Source of the DNA: Paenibacillus phyllosphaerae
GTDB taxonomy: Bacteria; Bacillota; Bacilli; Paenibacillales; Paenibacillaceae
Assembly: GCF_014192105.1 (NCBI RefSeq)
Contig: NZ_JACHXK010000011.1
Location: 1-64,000 of the forward strand
Reading direction: 5' to 3'
Length of the DNA stretch: 64,000 bases
Every line of letters begins with the position of its first letter. Within the stretch, counting starts at the first letter, position 1. A model generated the notes under the pieces. It was not told the origin of the DNA. It searched no databases and saw only the letters and a program-made list of their open reading frames with translations. Positions 24,164 through 33,124 of the stretch are shown here, piece after piece. The translations under genes and the position numbers were made by a program.

Positions 24164-24200
24164 AGGTAAACCTTATCTCGAACAATGAGTGCGCTCCCTG

Positions 24201-24404
24201 CTATTTTTGCACTTCCAATTCAGTATCTCGCTTCTTTTTGGGAAACCGCTCTCTTACAATCAAACCGCTGACGAAAAGCAGAACGGAAAACAACGGCATT
24301 ATCGGAACAGGTTCAACAAAGAAAGTAACCACGTATTCGCCGCTTATGAAGATCTGCAGCAGAATCAGAAATATACCGGACAACATCAGTTTCACCGAAA
24401 GCAT
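24201..24404 (-). CDS. Small membrane protein, 67 residues
   Basis: Two hydrophobic segments (LMLSGIFLILLQIFI and IMPLFSVLLFVSGLIV) with a basic C-terminal tail (RERFPKKKRDTELEVQK) suggest a two-pass membrane protein. AAAGGGAG lies 8 bases before the ATG, which supports a real gene. No family is recognised. It is the last of three small membrane proteins transcribed leftwards in an AT-rich stretch. Confidence 0.62.
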   Translation of the reverse strand: MLSVKLMLSGIFLILLQIFISGEYVVTFFVEPVPIMPLFSVLLFVSGLIVRERFPKKKRDTELEVQK

Positions 24405-24486
24405 CTATATTCTCCCTTTAAGTTTCAATAGGATAAGTGACAACCCCTACATAAGTACATCTTCATTAACTTCAACCCAAGTATTC

Positions 24487-24762
24487 TCACTTCTCAATGG
24501 ATAACAAGTATGGCGGTCCCCAGCTCTTTTGCTCATATCTAACCCAATACTTCTGTCCGACTTCGATCAGATCGCTAAAATCGATGGATGTCGTAACCTC
24601 CACAGGTCGTCCACCTTCATTTACGAGGGAAATGGAGTCAGATGCTTTCTTCACAATTGTCGCATATTCCACAGTAAGCGTCGTACTCGAAAGCTTGATA
24701 AAAATTGCAAAGATGAGCAAGGCAGCAACAACACCAATGACGACTTTCCATTTCGTTTTCAT
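24487..24762 (-). CDS. Small exported or membrane-anchored protein, 91 residues
   Basis: One N-terminal hydrophobic helix (VVIGVVAALLIFAIFI) is followed by a ~65-residue beta-rich segment with VKKASDSISLVNEGGRPV and a final YWVRYEQKSWGPPYLL. It looks like a signal-anchored extracytoplasmic domain. GGAGGT lies 11 bases before the ATG. No family is recognised. It lies 80 bases upstream of the two-pass protein gene, so the three small genes may form one transcription unit. Confidence 0.65.
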   Translation of the reverse strand: MKTKWKVVIGVVAALLIFAIFIKLSSTTLTVEYATIVKKASDSISLVNEGGRPVEVTTSIDFSDLIEVGQKYWVRYEQKSWGPPYLLSIEK

Positions 24763-24875
24763 GCGGTGGATGCACCTCCATTCCTACGGAGATCCGGATA
24801 ACGATCAATTATCGAAGCCGATAGACAGTCCACTATCCGCCGGATTCTTCCTGCCGACGAGACGTTGAACAACCA

Positions 24876-25286
24876 TTAACCTGTAGGTCTGATCAAATCC
24901 TCCGGTTTCACGCTTCCTTTTCTATAAAAACAAACAGAGTTAAGCTTAGTTTCTCTGGTCTCAATATGTATCTTTCGCTTCCCAATCAAACCCGCGTAAA
25001 TTTTCAGTTTGACATAGCCTGAATTCGTATGCACGATCGAGTATCCCTTATAGCGATCGAACTTGTTGTTGAACTCGCCGTCAATGATTAACTTGTCTCC
25101 AGACCACTTTACCTCGGTCAGCGTAATTTCTTTCACGTCCGCTGGTACTCTTATTACCCATACAAAAAGAAGAGCCAGCGGTATCAGTACTACCCACAGC
25201 AGCACCTTTCTTTTCTTGGTTGTGATCTCAAATGTCCATTCTCGTTCCAAATGCCTGCTCCTCACGACTGACAAGATGTTTGCCAT
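24876..25286 (-). CDS. Single-pass membrane protein, 136 residues
   Basis: A basic cytoplasmic N-terminus (residues 1-28) leads to one hydrophobic helix (VLLWVVLIPLALLFVWVI) and then a beta-rich extracytoplasmic part ending in a basic stretch. AGAGGGGAT precedes the ATG. I cannot assign a family. It opens the presumed three-gene leftward group of small membrane proteins and differs from the neighbouring high-GC genes in composition. Confidence 0.65.
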   Translation of the reverse strand: MANILSVVRSRHLEREWTFEITTKKRKVLLWVVLIPLALLFVWVIRVPADVKEITLTEVKWSGDKLIIDGEFNNKFDRYKGYSIVHTNSGYVKLKIYAGLIGKRKIHIETRETKLNSVCFYRKGSVKPEDLIRPTG

Positions 25287-25358
25287 ATATCCCCTCTAAA
25301 CTACCAGCTATTCAAAAGTATACCACTATTATTCCGCCTTCTAGTACCTCCCCCGCGC

Positions 25359-25393
25359 AAAAAAGCACTTCGCCTCCCCGAGACGAAGTGCTG
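25359..25393 (-). terminator. Terminator of the AAC(3)-like gene
   Basis: On the minus strand AGCACTTCG / CGAAGTGCT is followed by six T. Confidence 0.88.
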
Positions 25394-25443
25394 CCATTGC
25401 CAACTAACTCCACCCTGCTGCCCGCGCTGCCATTACGTACTCG

Positions 25444-26250
25444 CTAAGCCCGATTCCGCTCCATCCACGCCGTCGCCCAATCGACAAGCTCCCGCTGCCG
25501 CATGAACCGAATCTCGGCATGCCCGACCCGATGAATCGGAAGTTGCTTCTCCCGTTCATACGCCTCGCCTAGTCGGACAAAATCGCTGTCGTCCACCGCC
25601 TGCGTGCTGTACGTGACCCACCGCCGTTTGCCGTCGACGAGGATCGCGCTGCTCTCTTCGGTCATCGTTTTGGACGGGAAATCCGCTCTGGTCTCAGCCA
25701 GGTGAAGCGAGGTATTCTTGTCGTGCCCGACGCCGATGAGCAGCACATGGCCATCGAGCCCATACAGCTTATCGACTGGCGATCCGGGTCCGAAAATGCA
25801 GCTCAGATCATGTCCTTCGGTCAAGTAAGCCGCATGTTTGCCGACGGCCGCAACCGAACGTGCCGGATGGTCGGAGCGCATAGCCCCGGGCCACTTGCGG
25901 AACATCTCGGCCACGACGCTCATGCCGATCGCCGGCGTTAGCGCCTTATCGTAGGCGGGCCAATGCTCGCGGATGATCGGCCACCACGCTTGAGGCGCTT
26001 CCCAATGAACGCCGGTTTGCGGATCGAGATTCTTCCACGTCTGCGATGGCATCATGATCGTCCCATCGATGCCCACAACCTCGAGCAGCGCCCGAATGAG
26101 CGTCTCAGCCCCGCCGACCACATAGCCGAGACTGCGCAGCGACGTATGGACGAATACCGTCTGCCCCTCCTGAAGCCCAATGTTCCTGAACGCCTCCACC
26201 AATTCATCCCGAGTCCAAATCACGCGCGTTTCTTCTGAAGCTGCCGACAT
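25444..26250 (-). CDS. AAC(3)-family (aminoglycoside N3-acetyltransferase-like) protein
   Basis: A 268-residue member of the antibiotic_NAT family (YokD/FrbF-like). Conserved pieces are VFVHTSLRSLGYVVGGAETL, DGTIMMPSQTW, the SDHPARSVAAVGKHA segment, GPGSPVDKLYGLDGHVLLIG and a central NTSLHLAE. These fit the acetyl-CoA-binding fold. Many chromosomal members do not confer resistance, so the substrate is open. ATG 26250 is chosen because GAGGAGG lies 9 bases upstream. It is monocistronic with its own terminator. Confidence 0.87.
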   Translation of the reverse strand: MSAASEETRVIWTRDELVEAFRNIGLQEGQTVFVHTSLRSLGYVVGGAETLIRALLEVVGIDGTIMMPSQTWKNLDPQTGVHWEAPQAWWPIIREHWPAYDKALTPAIGMSVVAEMFRKWPGAMRSDHPARSVAAVGKHAAYLTEGHDLSCIFGPGSPVDKLYGLDGHVLLIGVGHDKNTSLHLAETRADFPSKTMTEESSAILVDGKRRWVTYSTQAVDDSDFVRLGEAYEREKQLPIHRVGHAEIRFMRQRELVDWATAWMERNRA

Positions 26251-26308
26251 CGTTAACCGCCTCCTCTTCGAATAAAACAATAACGCCCTAACACTTGCCG
26301 AACGCCAA

Positions 26309-26348
26309 TAAACCCCGGCTCTCCTCAGGAGATCCGGGGTTGTTCTTC
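26309..26348. terminator. Strong hairpin upstream of the stalk-domain gene
   Basis: AACCCCGG ... CCGGGGTT with an inner CTCCT/AGGAG stem is followed by GTTCTTC. The direction is unclear; no gene ends here on the plus strand. Confidence 0.45.
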
Positions 26349-26526
26349 ACGATCAGCGAAGAAGCATCGCCCTCAATTTGGCGCAGCATACGTGCAACGT
26401 CATTGTAATTGGCCCCCCTAATATTCGTCAACAACTTTCCATTTCTTCCTCCTGCTTACAAATCTCTCAGTTCCCTGTATGATGGTAGAGGTAAAATAAA
26501 GAGATGTTAGGGGAGGCTATCTGTCT

Positions 26527-27480
26527 ATGAAACGCATTCTGACCATCCTGCTCGCCGCCATTCTGCTCATGATCGGGGCCGTCCCGGCTGCGCTTGCAGC
26601 TCCTGCTGCGATCAGCCTGTTCATTAATGGCGAGCAAATCCAAGACAACGGCATCAAACCCGTAACCGACGCGAAAGGCATCTACTTGCCTTACAAGCCG
26701 GTATTCGCGAAGCTGGGCTATGCGGTCGCTTATGACCCGAAAGCCAGGCTCATCGTGCTGACGAAGACGGGGATCAAAATCGCTTTTGCCCCGGGCAAGA
26801 ATACGGCGCTCGTCAATGGCGTGAAGACCGCGCTGACCGTCGCCCCTCGAACGATCGGCAGCACCGTCTATGTGCCGCTGTCGTTCTTGCGAGAAGCCGC
26901 GCATGTCCCAGCGACTTATGAGCGGGCCACCGGTGCCATTCGGATCGGTCAAGCCGAAGACAAGTTTCTGCCGCCAGTTCAATTCGGCATGACGGTGGAT
27001 GAGGTCAAGCAGCTGATGTCAACGGAACCAACCGGAGAGTTGGAAGAAGAGGGCAGGCAGCATCTGGTGAATTATTGGCTTCAAATCCCGAATGGCCGAA
27101 AAGGCTCATATACTTTCACGTTCGAGAACGGCAAGCTCGTTCAGATCTCCGTAGCGTATATGGAAACCTCTTGGAATTATGACGCCTCCATACAGACGTA
27201 CAAGCAGGACAAGGCGTATCTAGAGCAGCTATACAATAACGGCAAGAACGCCACGGATACATACTGGAATACGAGTCCTGAAGAAGCACTCGAATATTTG
27301 GAAGAGTACGGAACGAGTAACGGCACGATCTATAAGGACGCGATTTCGTATGGGTTCATGGATCTTGCGGCCACTTACGAGCAGCCTAGCTTTTCCGTAG
27401 GTATCCGCTTCGCTAACGCTAATTGGGACGAACCAGGGGACCCCTTCTATTTTGAGATGATCACCTATACGAAGAAATAA
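26527..27480 (+). CDS. Secreted stalk-domain protein (copper amine oxidase N-terminal type)
   Basis: A 317-residue protein with a clear signal peptide (MKRILTILLAAILLMIG ... AALAAPA). Residues ~30-145 carry the Cu_amine_oxidN1 stalk-domain pattern: INGEQIQDNGIKPVTDAKG, then YLPYKPVFAKLGYAVAYDP and VYVPLSFLREAAH. The C-terminal ~170 residues contain a GMTVDEVKQLM motif and are unassigned. Stalk-domain proteins are common secreted components of Paenibacillaceae. GGGGAGG precedes the ATG. It is monocistronic. Confidence 0.85.
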   Translation: MKRILTILLAAILLMIGAVPAALAAPAAISLFINGEQIQDNGIKPVTDAKGIYLPYKPVFAKLGYAVAYDPKARLIVLTKTGIKIAFAPGKNTALVNGVKTALTVAPRTIGSTVYVPLSFLREAAHVPATYERATGAIRIGQAEDKFLPPVQFGMTVDEVKQLMSTEPTGELEEEGRQHLVNYWLQIPNGRKGSYTFTFENGKLVQISVAYMETSWNYDASIQTYKQDKAYLEQLYNNGKNATDTYWNTSPEEALEYLEEYGTSNGTIYKDAISYGFMDLAATYEQPSFSVGIRFANANWDEPGDPFYFEMITYTKK

Positions 27481-27676
27481 CCTTACCGCTTCTTCGCGTT
27501 CACAGCCTTAATCGCCTCTCAATCACGCGCATTTTTAGAAGTATTTAGCAAAATTTAACTTGAGTCCCTCCCCTGTCCTGTATTACGATTCATACGAGCT
27601 GATTGTAGTGGCCTGCATCGACCATTCTATCGATTCGTAGGCATCGCTCAATATACATAAAGGGGAAACAAACAAC

Positions 27677-27961
27677 ATGGATCCGAATGTAAACCCGCAC
27701 TATTACCAATCCGCGCCGGAGCAGCAGGTGGCGCCGGTGATCTCCGTGAAGCACTGGATGCTCACGATACTTCTGATGGCGATTCCGATCGTGAATATCG
27801 TCATGCTGTTCGTGTGGGCTTTCGGCGGCGGCACGAATCCGACCAAAGCGAATTACGCCAAAGCAACTTTGATCTTTGCGCTTATCGGCATCGTATTCTA
27901 CGTGGTCGTGATCGTTCTCTTCCTAGGCACATTCGCCGCGAATATGAATATGGCACCCTAG
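27677..27961 (+). CDS. Small two-pass membrane protein, 94 residues
   Basis: A Gln/Pro-rich N-terminus (MDPNVNPHYYQSAPEQQ) is followed by two hydrophobic helices, MLTILLMAIPIVNIVMLFVW and ATLIFALIGIVFYVVVIVLF, joined by FGGGTNPTKANYAK. This resembles a small, widely occurring Firmicute membrane protein of unknown role. AAGGGGAAA precedes the ATG and a strong terminator follows at once. Confidence 0.82.
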   Translation: MDPNVNPHYYQSAPEQQVAPVISVKHWMLTILLMAIPIVNIVMLFVWAFGGGTNPTKANYAKATLIFALIGIVFYVVVIVLFLGTFAANMNMAP

Positions 27962-27968
27962 CAAGAAC

Positions 27969-28004
27969 AAAGGGAGAGCGCCTCGGCGCTCTCCCTTTTC
28001 CTTT
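27969..28004 (+). terminator. Terminator of the small membrane-protein gene
   Basis: The 13-bp stem AAAGGGAGAGCGC / GCGCTCTCCCTTT is followed by TCCTTT. Confidence 0.9.
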
Positions 28005-28114
28005 AACGCTTCAACCCCGCCAGCGTCTTCGGCTCCATTCCGCCAAGGCGCCACTATATAAAAGCATAACCCTTAATTCTAGACCCCAATCAAGGTTCTA
28101 AACGCTTATCCCAA

Positions 28115-28158
28115 CAAAAAAAGCCCCGAAAAACCATGGAAATGGCCTTCCGGGACTT
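28115..28158 (-). terminator. Terminator of the HD-GYP gene
   Basis: On the minus strand AGTCCCG pairs with CGGGGCT around an inner CCAT/ATGG stem, followed by a long T-run. Confidence 0.85.
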
Positions 28159-28170
28159 GCTATAACTCTA

Positions 28171-29640
28171 TTAACCGCTTATGGCGCGTTCGTCCTTATT
28201 CGGAACGAGACGGATATAACGGTCCGAAGCGGCGATCTCGAGCAGGAACGCTTCATCGCTCGTGCCGAGCCGCTGCCAGGCTTCCACGCACATCGGGTCA
28301 AAGTGCGTGCCGCTTCCTTCGACGATGATGCGCATCGCCTCATCGTGGGACATCGCTTTGCGGTACGACCGCGAGGAGGTCAGCGCATCGTACACATCCG
28401 CTACGGCGGCGATCCGGGCAAGCAGCGGAATTCGTTCGCCGGCCAGCCGGTCGGGGTAGCCGGTGCCGTCCCATTTTTCATGATGGGATCGAATGATCGA
28501 CAGTTCATCCGGGAAGAAGCCGAGCTGCTTGCACACGTCATACCCCCAGACCGGGTGGCGCTCGATGAGGCTTCGTTCCTCCGGCGACAGCTTGCCCGGT
28601 TTGTTCAGCACCGCATCCGGCACCTTGATCTTGCCGACGTCATGGACGACGCCGCCCTGCGCGATCGCGCGAAGCTCCTCCGTGGAGCGCCCCATCTCCT
28701 CCGCCAGCCGCAGCGCGTACAGCGCGACGCGCATATTATGTCCGGCCGTATAGGCGTCGCGCACCTCGGTCGCCATGATAAGCGCACGGACGCTTGGCGT
28801 AATGCAGGCTTCAAGCCACGCGCGAGGGTCGGATTTGAACAACACTCTCAGAGAGGATTGGAAGGAGCCCTGGGCAAAATACTGCCGCCCCAGCCCGTCG
28901 ATCATGACCAGCATGGAACCGACCAACAGTACGTGGTACAGCCACCAGCTCAGCCGCCAAGCTTCGCCGGTCGTCATAATATATTGGGCCGCGATTATAA
29001 GCCCCGTACTATAGACAATCGCCTGCTGCAAAGGAAACCCCGCAGCGAGATAAGATCTGCGGTAACGAACGATCGTCCATAGGCATCCGAATACCGTCAG
29101 CGTCGCCGAGATCCAATTGTAAGGCTTCTGGCTGATCGGCAAGGACTGGATGACTTCCGGGGCAAAAAAAGCGGCGGCGCACAACAGCGCCAGCACGCCG
29201 CCCCACACCGGCATAAGAATCATCCGCCTGCGTGCCAGCCATTGCACGATAGGATTATCGGTCGAAGCCGCGGACAAGCATAACCAGATGACCGCCAGCA
29301 GTAAGCTCAGCTGCGACGCTATGCCCGGCAAGGAGGAATCGTGCATCAGGAAGCCGGGCGTGGATAACCCGTGCAGAATAAACAATTCGGCGAGCGACAG
29401 ATAGGCGAGCGCGAGGAACTCGACCTTGATGTTGCGAAGGCGATAGCCCGCAAAACCTACGGCCACGGCCAGTATCGTCGAGAGCGCCGCGATTATGCTT
29501 ACAATATAGAAATGACCATGAGGGGAATGGATCATCAGATCGTAGGCCGCAGAGGAGCGCAGCCATTCATAGCCGACCAGAGGGAGAATCGTCGCGAGCA
29601 GTGGGCCGCCGATTAGGGCGGTTCTCCCTTTCACGCGCAT
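28171..29640 (-). CDS. Membrane HD-GYP domain protein, probable c-di-GMP phosphodiesterase
   Basis: A 489-residue protein. The N-terminal ~270 residues have about seven hydrophobic helices, an unassigned membrane sensor. The C-terminal part (about 300-480) is an HD-GYP domain with the HD pair at 333-334 in VVHDVGKIKVPD, RSHHEKWDGTGYPDRL, GERIPLLARI and DVYDALTS. It should hydrolyse c-di-GMP to GMP. Together with the EAL protein at 4.8 kb it gives two predicted phosphodiesterases in the window and no clearly active cyclase. AGGAGG precedes the ATG. Confidence 0.9.
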   Translation of the reverse strand: MRVKGRTALIGGPLLATILPLVGYEWLRSSAAYDLMIHSPHGHFYIVSIIAALSTILAVAVGFAGYRLRNIKVEFLALAYLSLAELFILHGLSTPGFLMHDSSLPGIASQLSLLLAVIWLCLSAASTDNPIVQWLARRRMILMPVWGGVLALLCAAAFFAPEVIQSLPISQKPYNWISATLTVFGCLWTIVRYRRSYLAAGFPLQQAIVYSTGLIIAAQYIMTTGEAWRLSWWLYHVLLVGSMLVMIDGLGRQYFAQGSFQSSLRVLFKSDPRAWLEACITPSVRALIMATEVRDAYTAGHNMRVALYALRLAEEMGRSTEELRAIAQGGVVHDVGKIKVPDAVLNKPGKLSPEERSLIERHPVWGYDVCKQLGFFPDELSIIRSHHEKWDGTGYPDRLAGERIPLLARIAAVADVYDALTSSRSYRKAMSHDEAMRIIVEGSGTHFDPMCVEAWQRLGTSDEAFLLEIAASDRYIRLVPNKDERAISG

Positions 29641-29849
29641 GCCTATTCCTCCTATTCTTAGTAGGTCTTTATACCGTATGGTGCACTCCTCTCAGCATAC
29701 GCCGCTCCGCTCTATGCCGTCAATCCAAGTTATCGTCCGCCTGGCTTGGCGGGAGCTAAAGATTGCCTAAACACCCCGCCCCGCTCCCAAGCTCCATACT
29801 GACGCTGCATAATTCTGTGTGTTCCCTCTCCCCCTTGCCAGACTAGGCG

Positions 29850-30746
29850 CTATCGGCGCTCTAAATTGATATTCCCCGAGCCCGTCTCAAGCTCAATCTC
29901 GAACTGGCCGCCGCCGAACACGAGCGTCCGCTTCCGGTCATCGTCCTGATAGCTGCCGCCCCACTCGTTCTTCAGATCGCCCGAGCCCGTCTCGTACTGA
30001 ATCTTCGCCGAAGCCGGCTCCTCGTCCGTCGCGATCGTCACGTTGCCGCTTCCGGTCTCCGCCTGGATCCCGCCCGTCAGCGACTTGGACGAGATGTGGA
30101 TATTGCCGCTCCCCGTCTCGGCATCGATCTGCCCAGCCGTCACGTCGCTCAGCTTCACGTTGCCGCTGCTGACATCCACGTCGAGCTTCTCCAGCTCGCT
30201 GGCGTCGACATTCATATTGCCGGAGCCCGCTTCGACGGCAACCTTGCCCGCCTTGATCTGATGGAGGCTTACATTGCCGGATCCCAGCTCCAGCTTAATT
30301 TCCTTGGCTTCCAGCTGCGACAGGTCGGTATTGCCGCTGCCTCCGTTAATCGTCAGCTTCTCCCATTGCGCCTGCGGCAGTTCAAGACGCAGATCCACAT
30401 CCAGAATGTTCACGCCGATGCTGAATCCCGTGCCTGCTTTCACTTGTACCTTCAGTTCATTGCCGCTGCGTTCCAGCTCCAGCTTGATCTTATCCCGGAA
30501 TTTTTTGCTCGCCCGGCCATCCAGGGAGGCGACGATCTCGCTGCCCGTCCCCGGCACGATGTCCACGTCCGCGCTGCCCGTCTGCAGCATAATCGACTTC
30601 AAGCCATCCGCGCTTATGCGCTCCACCTTCTCCACCTTCTCGGTGCCGAACGAGAAGGCATCAGCTCCCATGGAGCCTAACGTTACCCCTGTTCCGATGA
30701 GCCCGACCACGACAAGGATCAAGGCCACTACAATCCAGTTTCTCAT
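29850..30746 (-). CDS. DUF4097-family beta-helical cell-surface protein
   Basis: A 298-residue protein with one N-terminal membrane helix (NWIVVALILVVVGLIGTG) and a long repetitive region with recurring GSGN/SSGN motifs (INGGSGNTDL, LELGSGNVSL, AETGSGNIHI, ETGSGNINLE). That is the DUF4097 beta-solenoid-type pattern found in LiaX-like and YvlB-like proteins. It overlaps the upstream DUF1700 gene by 4 bases (ATGA), so it is the third gene of the padR operon. The role is unknown; by analogy a cell-envelope stress link is possible. Confidence 0.85.
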   Translation of the reverse strand: MRNWIVVALILVVVGLIGTGVTLGSMGADAFSFGTEKVEKVERISADGLKSIMLQTGSADVDIVPGTGSEIVASLDGRASKKFRDKIKLELERSGNELKVQVKAGTGFSIGVNILDVDLRLELPQAQWEKLTINGGSGNTDLSQLEAKEIKLELGSGNVSLHQIKAGKVAVEAGSGNMNVDASELEKLDVDVSSGNVKLSDVTAGQIDAETGSGNIHISSKSLTGGIQAETGSGNVTIATDEEPASAKIQYETGSGDLKNEWGGSYQDDDRKRTLVFGGGQFEIELETGSGNINLERR

Positions 30747-31306
30747 CGCTTACTCCCTCCAATAATTCGTCCATTGAATTTCAGATAGCGGATCGTCATC
30801 TGCATGACGCCGCGCGTCATCGACTTCATCCCTGCGCCGGACAGCATCGCGAGGCCGATCAGCGTCATCGCGATGAACGTGCCCTGCACCCGATTGAACG
30901 CCTCTCCGTTCAGCCCCTCGATCACGGCAACGACCGCCCCGATCGCCAGTGCAGCGACGACCGCCCATAAGGCAAGCACAACGCCGAGCAGCGCTAGATA
31001 AGGCCCGAGGACGAAGACGAGGTTAACGAAACCCATGCCCACCGTCGCGAACACCGCCCGGGAGACCGAACCGACTTTGCCGCTCTTCTCCGCCTGTTCC
31101 ACCCGGTAGCCGAGCAGCAGCTCTCTGGCGATGATCCGAGGGTCGCCCAGCTCCGCGGCTGCCGCCTCCTCGCTTCGTCCCTGCTCGGCCGCCGCGCGGA
31201 AATGCTCCTCGTAGTCGTACATCCATTCTTTGCGCAGCGGCTCTGGCACCGGTGACAGCAGCTGCCACAGCTGATTCAAATATTGCTCTCTCACCCTCAT
31301 GTTCAT
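30743..31306 (-). CDS. DUF1700-family membrane protein
   Basis: A 187-residue protein. The N-terminal ~75 residues are a soluble helical part with EQYLNQLWQLLSPVPEPLRK and AAAELGDPRIIARELL, as in DUF1700. The remainder has three or four hydrophobic helices (VFATVGMGFVNLVFVLGPY, LALLGVVLALWAVVAALAIG and GTFIAMTLIGLAMLSGAGM). It overlaps the PadR stop and the DUF4097 start by 4 bases each, so the three genes are translationally coupled. Confidence 0.85.
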   Translation of the reverse strand: MNMRVREQYLNQLWQLLSPVPEPLRKEWMYDYEEHFRAAAEQGRSEEAAAAELGDPRIIARELLLGYRVEQAEKSGKVGSVSRAVFATVGMGFVNLVFVLGPYLALLGVVLALWAVVAALAIGAVVAVIEGLNGEAFNRVQGTFIAMTLIGLAMLSGAGMKSMTRGVMQMTIRYLKFNGRIIGGSKR

Positions 31307-31623
31307 CGCTCGACACCTTCCTTAATCAGTTCATCGACCGCCAGTTGAAACGTTCGCCACTCCTTGATTTGTGATATCAAGTGCGAATGCCCGAGCGGGG
31401 TCAGCTTGTAATATTTGCGCGGCGGCCCTTCCGGGGATTCCTGCAAATAGGTGGAGAAATAACCTTCCTGCGTCAGCCGGTTCAGCAGCGGATAGACGCT
31501 GCCTACGGCAACCTCGAACTTCGAGGACATCGCGACCGCGAGCTCGTAGCCGTAGCGGTCTTCCCAGGCGGTTAAGGCGAGGACGCACAGATCGAGCACG
31601 CCTTTCTTAAACTGCACATTCAT
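31303..31623 (-). CDS. PadR-family transcriptional regulator
   Basis: A 106-residue winged-helix regulator: GVLDLCVLALTAWEDRYGYE, then VGSVYPLLNRLTQEGYFST and RKYYKLTPLGH. This is the PadR-s1 size class without a long effector domain. AGGGGG lies 8 bases before the ATG. It is the first gene of padR-DUF1700-DUF4097, a common Firmicute arrangement in which the regulator represses its own operon in response to a cell-envelope or phenolic signal, which is inferred by family analogy. I found no clear ATGT...ACAT operator upstream. Confidence 0.9.
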   Translation of the reverse strand: MNVQFKKGVLDLCVLALTAWEDRYGYELAVAMSSKFEVAVGSVYPLLNRLTQEGYFSTYLQESPEGPPRKYYKLTPLGHSHLISQIKEWRTFQLAVDELIKEGVER

Positions 31624-31874
31624 AGAACGCGCCCCCTATAACTCATAACTTGGTATTCATCATTATCGAATAGCTACGCGCACTAGATATCGGTACAGGG
31701 AAATCATACCATGCCGTGCATACGCGGCTCCTCCTCCTCCTTGCGTAAATTCCCCTCGGTCTCAAGACCGAGGCCTTGCCGAATCGGTTCGTGCCCATCA
31801 TGGACAAAATATGGTATTCTAACGCTAGACAAATTTCGCCAAAACTTGAGAGAACGAATAATGGAGGTTGGATG

Positions 31875-32750
31875 ATGAGCCAGTACCAAGTCACAACGCA
31901 TCAAGATACATACACCCTGTATACGTTAACGGAAAGCGCGACCGATTCTTCGGTGACGATCTGTCCGGAGCGCGGAGCGATCGCCATCAGCTGCAAACTG
32001 CGCGGCGAGGAGCTGTTCTACCTCGACCGGGACACTTTCATCGACCCGGAGGCTAATATTCGCGGCGGCAATCCGATCCTGTTCCCGATCTGCGGCCAGC
32101 TGGTGAACGGCGCTTACGAATGGGACGGCGTCGTCTATCAGATGCGCAATCACGGCGTTGCCCGCAACCGCGCATGGGAGGTCGTCTCGACGTCCGAAGA
32201 AGGCGAAGCTTCGCTTACCGTGCGCCTGACCGCGGGCGAAGGCACGTATAATGAATATCCATGGAACTTCGCGCTCGAGTTCACCTATACGCTCAAGGAC
32301 GGACAGCTCCATATCCGCCAAGTCTATGCCAACCAAGCGGATACCGATATGCCGGTATATGCCGGTTTCCATCCGTACTTCAACATCAGCTCGAAGAAAT
32401 TCGTCTACGAGACGGATGCGACGAAATTCCTCGATTACAACGACAACGTCGTCAAGCCGATTGACGGCGCCATCGATATGGACGGGCTGAAGGAATCGAT
32501 CGCCTTGTTGGACGCTCAGGAGCGCCAGATCGCCTTCCCGGGTCCCGATGGCACCGGCCGCGTCCGCTTAACGTATAGCGACGACTTCAAGTACGTCGTC
32601 CTGTGGCAAGTGGACGGCAAGCCGTTCATCTGCGTGGAGCCGTGGATGGCGCTCAACGCGGAGCTGAACCGCAAAGAGGAGCTGCCGATGATTCCGGCAG
32701 GGACGACGCGTAATCTGGTGGTTACGATCGGCTACACGCCGGGTGAATAG
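31875..32750 (+). CDS. Aldose 1-epimerase family protein
   Basis: A 291-residue galactose-mutarotase fold. Family signatures are DPEANIRGGNPILFPICGQL, the NHGVARN segment with the His and Arg of the active site, and YAGFHPYFN with the second His. It matches LacX/YihR-type epimerases that equilibrate alpha and beta sugars. The second of two adjacent ATG codons (31875) has GGAGG 7 bases upstream. It is monocistronic and divergent from the padR operon. A mosaic repeat, copy B, lies immediately downstream. Confidence 0.88.
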   Translation: MSQYQVTTHQDTYTLYTLTESATDSSVTICPERGAIAISCKLRGEELFYLDRDTFIDPEANIRGGNPILFPICGQLVNGAYEWDGVVYQMRNHGVARNRAWEVVSTSEEGEASLTVRLTAGEGTYNEYPWNFALEFTYTLKDGQLHIRQVYANQADTDMPVYAGFHPYFNISSKKFVYETDATKFLDYNDNVVKPIDGAIDMDGLKESIALLDAQERQIAFPGPDGTGRVRLTYSDDFKYVVLWQVDGKPFICVEPWMALNAELNRKEELPMIPAGTTRNLVVTIGYTPGE

Positions 32751-32817
32751 GAAGGGCTTCGCCCTTTGGAACCCGTTGTCTATCCTCGCCCCTTCCCCCT
32801 CCATTGGAGGGGAACCA

Positions 32818-33036
32818 GAGGGCAACTGCCCTCTGGACACCCGTAAACGGCGTCGCTCGATACGCGGCCGTCTTCGATGTGTGCTTTCGCCGCATTGACT
32901 CGCGTTGTCCTTTGGACAAAGCTTCATGCCCGCTTCCATACGCCACTTTTTGCCTTGGTGTGATATCCTGCTGATGCATGCGCCACAATGCCTCATCGTG
33001 CTGACCTTCGCTTGACGTCCACTTTGTGGACACGCT
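32818..33036. repeat. Mosaic intergenic repeat, copy B
   Basis: Four modules lie here in order: gagggcaactgccctctgga (32818-32846), cgcggccgtcttcgat (32863-32878), ggacaaagcttc (32914-32925), and cttgacgtccactttgtgga (33011-33036). The first two modules match copy C at 40870-40898 and 40915-40930, and the last matches copy A at 1078-1103. No coding frame is supported. A separate small GAGCAC/GTGCTC hairpin follows at 33051-33067. Confidence 0.7.
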
Positions 33037-33071
33037 CTACTTAAGAACAAGAGCACTAAATGTGCTCATTG

Positions 33072-33113
33072 AAAAAGCCGGATCACATGCATCTGCATGT
33101 GATCCGGCTTTTT
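33072..33113 (-). terminator. Bidirectional terminator next to the MurG paralogue gene
   Basis: A 19-bp perfect stem starts AAAAAGCCGGATCACATGC with a 4-base loop; both sides carry a run of T. Confidence 0.95.
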
Positions 33114-33124
33114 GGCATTGCTTA

